From the NCBI GenBank assembly GCA_002452855.1, contig DKFS01000097.1:1-10976 (forward strand): a stretch of DNA of 10,976 nt, written 5' to 3'. The notes beneath the pieces are model-generated. The model was not told where the DNA came from. It saw nothing but the letters and a program-made list of their open reading frames with translations, and did no database searches. Below are positions 5,240-10,976 of the stretch, piece after piece (the stretch's first letter is position 1; each line of letters begins with the position of its first letter). Position numbers and translations under genes: made by a program. This stretch comes from Sulfurospirillum sp. UBA6790. GTDB taxonomy: Bacteria > Campylobacterota > Campylobacteria > Campylobacterales > Sulfurospirillaceae.

Positions 5240-7087
5240 ATGATGATGCGTGCCCTCAAAATTGTGATACTTTTAGCTCTATTGGTGTCACAAAATATTT
5301 TTGCCGATGACCAAAACACCTCTTTAATCAATGCAGACAAATCTGTCTATGTTAATCTTCTTAAGACACTAAAAGAATCTAAAACATCCAATGATGAAAT
5401 TGCTTTACAAAAAGTCTTGCTTGAAAAGCTGATCAACACAACACCCGCATCCACTGCTCCAATGACAGTAAATTCACCTGAAACGATTGATGATTACAGT
5501 GCCCTTTTTAATCATTATGTCGATGATGTCATAAAAAAAGACTCACTCGCTAAAAAAATCAAATCCATTACCAATAAAATCAAATCCCTAACAAAGGAAA
5601 TCAAAGGCTTAGACAGCAATGCTACCTCAGAGCGCACACTGCAACTGCAAAGTGCTTTGTACACCAAATCATTACAAGACTTTAAAGACCAAAGCAACAT
5701 GATTGCAGAGGAAATGCTCGCCATAGAGAAACTATTAACCGAATCTTTAAAAAAGATTCCTTTTGATGTCGAAAACCAAGCAAAGAAAACTGCCTCCGCA
5801 CAAGACGAAGCTTCCAAATTACGCGCGACGATTGATAGTTTGTTGGTGAAGAAAGAGCGTTTTGAACTTTTGGGCGATACGCGAGATAGAGGCGTATCTG
5901 TTGCGGCAATGTCTCTCAAAGAAGATGCGTACAATAAAGCACTCAGAAACACACTGACATCGTTGTTCTTAGAGTTTTCCAATGCCTTAAAATCCAAAGA
6001 TGAAAAAGCATTTGCGTTGGAAAAAACCATACTGGATAGTATTGCTATTTTTGACAATACCAACGCGATAAAAGAGCCGATGGCCTCTCTTTTACATGTA
6101 ATGGAAAAAAGTTATTTTGGTACTATCAACACCATCACAGGTTCCACCACACAAGAATTCAAAAATATTCTGGTTTCCATCTGGCATATGCTGGGCGAAC
6201 CTATTTTTACGGTCAATGGCACACCTATTACTACGTGGAAGCTTATCATCGCTGTTTTTATTTTTATCATCGGTGTGCTAGGCGGTGGATTTTACAAAAC
6301 CAGTATTAAACGCATTGCTAGCAATAGCAAATCGATTAACTTAGCGACACGCACCATTCTCACGAATATTGGGTATTATATTATTATCATCACCGCTTTT
6401 TTTATCGCTTTGAATGTTTTAGGCATTGACCTCTCTTCCATCGCACTGGTTGCAGGTGCTCTTTCAGTGGGCATTGGTTTTGGTTTACAAAATATCGTCT
6501 CAAATTTTGTTTCTGGCATTATTTTGATGTTTGAGCGAAGCATCAAAATTGGTGACTTTGTTGAGCTTTCAGATACCTTGCGTGGACATGTCTTTGATAT
6601 TCGTATGCGTTCAACGACACTCAATACGAATGGTAACATTGACGTTATCGTCCCCAATCGTAATTTTATTGAAAACAACGTGATTAATTGGACGATGCAC
6701 GACAAATTAAAACGCTTCGACATCCCTTTTGGTGTTGCGTATGGCACAAAACCTGAACATGTCATCGACATTATCGTGAATGCTGTGAATCAATGTGCCT
6801 ATAAAGATGTCATCACGACTCCTGAAAAATACACCAGCGTTCTGATGACAGGCATGGGCAGTAACAGCGTTGATTTTGTGCTTCAAGTGTGGATACACGG
6901 TGAAGAAATTTTAGCTCCGAGAAAAACAACTTCACGCTTTTTGATTCTGATTTATAACACGCTCAATGCTCATGGTATCGAAATTCCATTTCCACAGCAT
7001 GACTTGCATATTAAAAGTGTGGATAAAAATGTCCATCTTTCCCTTTTTCCAGAGAGCAAAAAGAAAGAGACAGAAACGAACCTTTAA
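5240..7087 (+). CDS. MscS-family mechanosensitive channel with periplasmic coiled-coil domain
   Basis: A 615-residue inner-membrane channel that would open under membrane tension to release solutes on osmotic downshock. In order: signal peptide (1-22, cleavage probably after NIFA), a long helical, Lys/Glu-rich periplasmic region (about 35-315), transmembrane helices near 332-352 and 372-394, the pore helix region 400-430 with the Gly/Ala-rich GALSVGIGFGLQNIVSNF, the MscS beta domain (431-490, with VPNRNFIEN) and the C-terminal alpha/beta domain ending IEIPFPQHDLHI. It is larger than E. coli MscS (286 residues) and smaller than MscK. GGAG lies 7 nt before the first of three successive ATG codons. 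The stop overlaps that of the convergent Cache-CheW gene. One TTACATGTAA copy lies in its coding region at 6092-6101. Confidence 0.93.
   Translation: MMMRALKIVILLALLVSQNIFADDQNTSLINADKSVYVNLLKTLKESKTSNDEIALQKVLLEKLINTTPASTAPMTVNSPETIDDYSALFNHYVDDVIKKDSLAKKIKSITNKIKSLTKEIKGLDSNATSERTLQLQSALYTKSLQDFKDQSNMIAEEMLAIEKLLTESLKKIPFDVENQAKKTASAQDEASKLRATIDSLLVKKERFELLGDTRDRGVSVAAMSLKEDAYNKALRNTLTSLFLEFSNALKSKDEKAFALEKTILDSIAIFDNTNAIKEPMASLLHVMEKSYFGTINTITGSTTQEFKNILVSIWHMLGEPIFTVNGTPITTWKLIIAVFIFIIGVLGGGFYKTSIKRIASNSKSINLATRTILTNIGYYIIIITAFFIALNVLGIDLSSIALVAGALSVGIGFGLQNIVSNFVSGIILMFERSIKIGDFVELSDTLRGHVFDIRMRSTTLNTNGNIDVIVPNRNFIENNVINWTMHDKLKRFDIPFGVAYGTKPEHVIDIIVNAVNQCAYKDVITTPEKYTSVLMTGMGSNSVDFVLQVWIHGEEILAPRKTTSRFLILIYNTLNAHGIEIPFPQHDLHIKSVDKNVHLSLFPESKKKETETNL
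6092..6101. repeat. TTACATGTAA copy inside mscS
   Basis: Fifth copy of the core palindrome, read as part of the codons for Leu-Leu-His-Val-Met. It is far from any gene start. Confidence 0.8.
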
Positions 7088-9597
7088 ATACTTTTGAGTG
7101 TATCTTTTTCAAGCAATAAATAGCGTTCTATTTTTATCGGGTCAAGTACGGAGAGCATTTCAGCTTTTTCTTGCCCAATGTCGGCTTTAATAATCGCTTT
7201 GATTAAAGTGTGTTGTCCCATCATCGCTTGATTGGTCGCATCAATACAGCGCAAAGGAACTTCAGGACTGTCTTGCACCATATCAATTACCAAACCAAAC
7301 GGATGATCATCATTGCCTTTTAGCACGATAATGTGATTAATTTCTTTGTCATATGCCAATTCTTGATGAAAATACTTCGCAAGTGACGCTACAGGAATCG
7401 TTTGATTGTTCCAGGTAATCATACCGACATAAATGGCATCACACCCAATCACTTTCGTAATGTCTTGCCCTTCTAATGCGGCATAGATTTGCTGACTTTC
7501 AATGGCGAACAGTGTCCCATACACCCAAAATGTTGAAAGGTCCACAGTCTTTTCACCTGATGTTACTTTAGGATAAAGATAGTGTTTAACAACCTGCTTT
7601 TCACTCACTTTTAAAGCGGCTTCCTTATGGGCAATTTTAATACACACAATCGCCGTTACATCATTGACATGTCCATCTGAACATTTATACTCTCGATACC
7701 CCTCTGATTTAGCCTTCCCAATGATGTAATAATCATCATGAATCAAAACGATATTTTCAGCCAAGTCGCAATACGAACAGCGCTCACCGATGGAGACTAA
7801 AGGCGATGTAGAGGCGATAATCGTATGCGTGTTATTTTCCACAAACAGTGCAAACGAGCGTTCATCTTCGCCCATAACATCTTTGAGCATCGCTTCAAAC
7901 TGCGTATAAGCATCAAAAACGATACCAATTCCCCCTTGTGCCTCTTTGACCCCTGGGATAAAAATAGGCGCGCTGTAAATATACGTATGCCGCCCATCGT
8001 ACAATTCACTGCTTTCAAAAGCGCTCACCACGTACTCTCTAGAACTCTTAAGGGCTAACGATTGTGCGATGTAAGGAGCGCCGATGCGTTTTCCAATAAG
8101 ATGTGCGTATTTTTCTTGACTTGTGGCAATCACATAGCCTTGAGAATCATAAATAAAAAGATTGGTATAGACGGTGTATAACGCATTAATCGCACTGAGC
8201 ACTTCGCTGATTTCATGTCCGAACTCTTTACGAATGGTCGAAAAATCTTTGTATTTAGCATTAAACGCTTTGATAAAAACAGGACTCAACGCCCACCAAC
8301 GACAATCATTAGCACGTTCATACAGGTTTCTATCCATAATGTCTATCGCCAATTTTGCACGAAACGCTGCATCGTTAATAAACGAAGCAACCACCGTCCA
8401 ATTTAAATTTCCAATAGACTCTTCAAACGTCTTTTTCGTCTGCGCACCTGTACGTGAAATCTCATTAAGAAGAGATTTTGAGAATGAGTTGTCACCACTT
8501 TTTTGATTTGCAATTTGAACATTGCCGTTCCAAATCGTCATGTCTAGTTTGCGTTGAATGGCTTCTGCTTTGCTTGGAATATTGGTAAATTCTTCTGAAA
8601 AAAGCGATGAATTTTTAATGATTTTACTCTGCTCTTCCGTGAAAGGTATGTGTGCTTGTTTTTGCCCAAACGCAAAATTGAGAGGCATCAAGGAGTGCGC
8701 CTGCCATCCTAAACCAAAAAAACCTTGATACCCTTTTGTCATCTTCGTACACGCGACATGCTCTTGTCCTGCAAAAGGGACAACATCAAAACAATTTAAG
8801 ACTGTTTTTTGCGGCGCACTTAAAGGATAATGAAAAACATCACTGCTGTAAATGGTGCGATTTTTTGCATCAAGCAGTAAAATATCTGTCCACATTTCAT
8901 TTTCAATCAGATTGGAAATAATCACTTCCATCTCGTCTTGAAATTTAAACACTAACGCTAAAACCGCAAGAGGCGTTGCGTTGCTGTCACAGACGCGGTA
9001 GCTGTACAATAAGCTCTCTTTATCGCTGATAAGAGGAAAAATATCGAAACTCTCTACATACTCTTTGGAAGTATTAATCGCTTCATAAATAAACCCTTTG
9101 TCTATCTTTTTGCCTATTTTGGCATCGTCGGTTGATGCGATGAGTGTGCCGTCCAAATCAAACAACAATACGTCACTATAAACACTGTATTTTTCGATGT
9201 ATTCGCAAAAACGTTCCTGCAAAGAGGCAAGCTCTTTTGCCTGCTCTTCTTTACTGTGGGATGCAAATTGACACAAGATGGTATCCATGGCTAAAAAGCC
9301 GATATCTGCGGTGCGTTCAAATAAATTGCGTATTAAAATGTCAATAGCCACTTGTGCTTTGGCACTCAGCTCCGTCGAGAGTTTTTTCACCGTCTCTTCG
9401 CAAAGACGACCTAAAAGTTGTTCAGAAAGATTGCTAAAGGCTTGTCTGGTTTCGGAAATATCCATTCCGATGTTGCTCATTTGCCCAAGAAGCGAAAGAA
9501 GGTTCCACCTCTCGGAGAGTTGATCAAGTGCTTTTTGGTAAGCGACTACCTCGGGGATAAAGGCGTTGTATCGTGTCGAGTTTGACGTGGAAGACAT
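7084..9597 (-). CDS. Soluble tandem-Cache sensor protein with C-terminal CheW domain
   Basis: An 837-residue protein with no signal peptide and no membrane helix that I can see. Two copies of a sensor module occur: residues 81-105 (AQVAIDILIRNLFERTADI...) and 414-438 (AKLAIDIMDRNLYERANDC...) share 12 of 25 positions, and each is followed by two Cache-like lobes (LLFDLDGTLIAS at 144-155 and ILLLDAKNRTIYSS at 239-252; LFIYDSQGYVIATS at 480-493 and FALFVENNTHTIIAS at 582-596). Residues about 688-830 form a CheW domain (TFWVYGTLFAIE, VGMITWNNQTIPVASL, FGLVIDMVQ). There is no methyl-accepting hairpin, kinase or receiver domain. The start lies 27 bp after nifN, so co-transcription is likely. It could link a cytosolic signal to a CheA array; the ligand is unknown. 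Confidence 0.85.
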   Translation of the reverse strand: MSSTSNSTRYNAFIPEVVAYQKALDQLSERWNLLSLLGQMSNIGMDISETRQAFSNLSEQLLGRLCEETVKKLSTELSAKAQVAIDILIRNLFERTADIGFLAMDTILCQFASHSKEEQAKELASLQERFCEYIEKYSVYSDVLLFDLDGTLIASTDDAKIGKKIDKGFIYEAINTSKEYVESFDIFPLISDKESLLYSYRVCDSNATPLAVLALVFKFQDEMEVIISNLIENEMWTDILLLDAKNRTIYSSDVFHYPLSAPQKTVLNCFDVVPFAGQEHVACTKMTKGYQGFFGLGWQAHSLMPLNFAFGQKQAHIPFTEEQSKIIKNSSLFSEEFTNIPSKAEAIQRKLDMTIWNGNVQIANQKSGDNSFSKSLLNEISRTGAQTKKTFEESIGNLNWTVVASFINDAAFRAKLAIDIMDRNLYERANDCRWWALSPVFIKAFNAKYKDFSTIRKEFGHEISEVLSAINALYTVYTNLFIYDSQGYVIATSQEKYAHLIGKRIGAPYIAQSLALKSSREYVVSAFESSELYDGRHTYIYSAPIFIPGVKEAQGGIGIVFDAYTQFEAMLKDVMGEDERSFALFVENNTHTIIASTSPLVSIGERCSYCDLAENIVLIHDDYYIIGKAKSEGYREYKCSDGHVNDVTAIVCIKIAHKEAALKVSEKQVVKHYLYPKVTSGEKTVDLSTFWVYGTLFAIESQQIYAALEGQDITKVIGCDAIYVGMITWNNQTIPVASLAKYFHQELAYDKEINHIIVLKGNDDHPFGLVIDMVQDSPEVPLRCIDATNQAMMGQHTLIKAIIKADIGQEKAEMLSVLDPIKIERYLLLEKDTLKSI

Positions 9598-9600
9598 GCG

Positions 9601-9616
9601 TAAAAACCCCTTTTTA
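9601..9616 (-). other. Small hairpin holding the Cache-CheW ribosome site
   Basis: In the nifN to Cache-CheW gap the mRNA reads UAAAAAGGGGUUUUUA: a 6-bp A/U stem with GGGG as the loop. AAGGGG is also the only ribosome site for the ATG at 9597 (9 bases away). The stem is weak, so any effect on translation would be modest. Confidence 0.35.
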
Positions 9617-9624
9617 GTTAAATA

Positions 9625-10935
9625 TTATTTAGGATGACTGCTTTGATGGTGAACTAATAAATTGGCAACTTCACATAAAAAAAGACAACTGCCTTCGTAT
9701 AAAATGTTGTGTCTTAAACCGATACCCACTTGCTCATAATTTGGGAAACCACGAATAAGCAGTGCTTTGCGATGGAGGTGTGCTAAACGTTCGCCGTGAA
9801 AATTGGCAATCAGCATGTCACAATGAGGCAAGACACACTCCACATCTTCAAAATCCCCCACACGAACATTACATGTAAATGCTTCGCTAATCTCGCTACG
9901 TTGGGAGATGAAGTTCTCACACGTTGCTCCAGCCTCACTCAACGCTTTACTCATGCCATACGCACTATCGGGTTCATCGGCAATAACAATCTTGGCACGC
10001 CCTAACATAAAATGAGTATCCAAAAGGACATCTTGCAAACGAGCACGCCAGCGCTTAATCACATTAGAAACACTTTTAGCGCCTATATACGCCAACAGCT
10101 GTGCATAAAAATCATCACTTGCTTCAAGACCGATTAAACTGTCAAAGTGCAAATGCGTCGTCTTCGGATTTTTTTCGCAAAAAAGTTCACCACATTTTTT
10201 AACCGAACGACCAATGCTCATGACAAGTCCCGCATTGCCTAATTTTTCAATATCACGCACTTCAATCCCACCGCCACTGAGTGCGCCTTGTTTGACGCCT
10301 AAGTGTCCATCGAGCGAATCGCTTAAATCAGGAAGCGCATACACCTCCAAATCCAACAGTTCTAAAGCTTCTTTGAGTTTTTCTACTTCTATTGGACTCA
10401 TATTGACATTAGGAATAAGGACGACTTTATCTTTTTTGATGTGCGTTGCAGGTTCGACGAGTTGTACAATGATATTTTGCACACTAAGCGCCCATCCACT
10501 CTCTAAGCCACCCTCAAAATCAGGCGTATGAACATATACAATTTTTTGCTTTTCTTGGAGAAGTAAACTCGCCCCCTTGATGTCATCGCCCTTGGTTTCT
10601 GTCATGCCCGTCGTAAAAAGTCCCACCAAATCGGGGGTCACTTTTTTGGTAATGTTTTCTATCGCCTCTGAAATGCCACGCTCGCCACCATCAATCACCG
10701 CGGTTATATCATTGACCGCAGTCGTTTGAATCGCGATGGGGTCATTAAAATGGCGTGTAAAAAGCACTTTGGTAAAAGAAGCACAGCCTTGCGCGCCATG
10801 CATTAAGGGCATACAATTTTTGATGCCTAAAAAAGCAAGCGTCGCACCCATAGGCTGCGAGAGTTTAAGAGGGTTTACATGTAATGGCTTCATGCTCGTT
10901 TGTTTGATATCTTTTAAATACGTGTTGGTACTCAT
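9625..10935 (-). CDS. nifN: Nitrogenase FeMo-cofactor scaffold subunit NifN
   Basis: NifN, about 436 residues, partner of NifE in the NifEN scaffold where the FeMo-cofactor precursor is matured. Diagnostic N-terminal region: KPLHVNPLKLSQPMGATLAF, then CMPLMHGAQGCASFTKVLF, in which C51 is the equivalent of the NifN cluster cysteine (Cys44 in Azotobacter). TTGMTETKGDDI (about 117-128), HTPDFEGGLESGW and LPDLSDSLDGHL are typical of NifN rather than NifK. Start: the frame is open to a GTG at 10971, but the ATG at 10935 has AAGGAGGG placed right before it, and the upstream bases fit the end of nifE. Two TTACATGTAA copies lie inside the gene (9869, 10875), in different reading frames. Confidence 0.94.
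   Translation of the reverse strand: MSTNTYLKDIKQTSMKPLHVNPLKLSQPMGATLAFLGIKNCMPLMHGAQGCASFTKVLFTRHFNDPIAIQTTAVNDITAVIDGGERGISEAIENITKKVTPDLVGLFTTGMTETKGDDIKGASLLLQEKQKIVYVHTPDFEGGLESGWALSVQNIIVQLVEPATHIKKDKVVLIPNVNMSPIEVEKLKEALELLDLEVYALPDLSDSLDGHLGVKQGALSGGGIEVRDIEKLGNAGLVMSIGRSVKKCGELFCEKNPKTTHLHFDSLIGLEASDDFYAQLLAYIGAKSVSNVIKRWRARLQDVLLDTHFMLGRAKIVIADEPDSAYGMSKALSEAGATCENFISQRSEISEAFTCNVRVGDFEDVECVLPHCDMLIANFHGERLAHLHRKALLIRGFPNYEQVGIGLRHNILYEGSCLFLCEVANLLVHHQSSHPK
9869..9878. repeat. TTACATGTAA copy in the 3' part of nifN
   Basis: Sixth copy, read within codons for Phe-Thr-Cys-Asn. The reading frame differs from the copy at 10875, which shows that protein sequence does not dictate the motif. 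Confidence 0.8.
10875..10884. repeat. TTACATGTAA copy in the 5' part of nifN
   Basis: Seventh copy, read within codons for Leu-His-Val-Asn, about 50 bp inside nifN. Confidence 0.8.
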
Positions 10936-10955
10936 GTTTCCCTCCTTAATCGTTT

Positions 10956-10976
10956 TTATGCTGCTTCCCACGGTGC
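10956..10976 (-). CDS. nifE: 3' end of probable nifE (partial)
   Basis: Only the last seven codons are in the window, reading A-P-W-E-A-A-stop on the minus strand, ending 20 bp before the nifN ATG. A C-terminal APWE-like ending is common for NifE, and nifE normally precedes nifN. The call rests on context and a six-residue match. Confidence 0.55.
   Translation of the reverse strand, partial: APWEAA

Noticed and set aside
5515..6063. 182-codon minus-strand frame opposite mscS
   Set aside because: Serine- and leucine-rich composition is what the complement of a Lys/Glu-rich coiled-coil region produces; no family resemblance.
9135..9170. DLDGTL in the Cache-CheW protein, which looks like motif I of HAD phosphatases
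   Set aside because: It sits in the strand-turn-strand D-x-x-G-x-x-I-A-S position typical of Cache lobes, equivalent to DSQGYVIATS in the second module, and no other HAD motif follows.
9625..10935. NifK or NifE instead of NifN
   Set aside because: The N-terminal KPLxVNPLKLSQP and HGAQGCASF segments, the total length and the position after a NifE-like end fit NifN best.
10936..10971. Longer nifN start at GTG 10971
   Set aside because: It would translate the AAGGAGGG ribosome site of the ATG at 10935 and overlap the probable end of nifE.
1..10976. CRISPR array, tRNA, rRNA or insertion sequence
   Set aside because: No regularly spaced direct repeats, no tRNA-like cloverleaf or rRNA segments, and no transposase-like protein were recognised.

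Overview
The window looks like part of a nitrogen-fixation (nif) locus from a Campylobacterota bacterium, most likely a Sulfurospirillum- or Arcobacter-like organism. This rests on low GC content, an AT-rich sigma70-type TATAAT promoter without a clear -35 box, tight head-to-tail operons with AAGGAG ribosome sites, and the combination of nif genes. The genus is an inference from general resemblance; no database was searched.

Layout, right to left. At the right edge on the minus strand are the last codons of a probable nifE, followed by nifN (ending at 9625). Then comes an unusual 837-residue soluble protein with two tandem Cache-like sensor modules and a C-terminal CheW domain (7084-9597). 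In the middle is a block of three genes with no obvious nif role and alternating strands: a MscS-family mechanosensitive channel (+, 5240-7087), an AldA-type lactaldehyde/glycolaldehyde dehydrogenase (-, 3466-4914) and a bacterioferritin (+, 2879-3406). The left quarter is a compact minus-strand operon starting at 2736: nifX, a NifX-associated (DUF269) gene, a flavodoxin, nifW, nifZ, a ferredoxin-fold protein that has lost three of its four cluster cysteines, and an intact [2Fe-2S] ferredoxin.

How the genes work together. NifE/NifN form the scaffold on which the FeMo-cofactor is completed. NifX and the DUF269 protein handle cofactor precursors. NifW and NifZ help mature or protect the MoFe protein. 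The flavodoxin and ferredoxin are candidate low-potential electron donors to nitrogenase reductase. Bacterioferritin could buffer iron. The Cache-CheW protein sits 27 bp behind nifN and is probably co-transcribed with it, which would tie a chemotaxis-type sensor or adaptor to nitrogen-fixing conditions.

Three things stand out. (1) A 10-base palindrome, TTACATGTAA, occurs seven times, in coding and non-coding DNA; two copies build a long hairpin between convergent genes and one sits in an 18-bp perfect palindrome just upstream of the mscS promoter. (2) The soluble Cache-Cache-CheW protein lies directly behind nifN. (3) A cysteine-depleted ferredoxin paralogue lies next to a normal one. No tRNA, rRNA, CRISPR array, transposase or integrase was seen.
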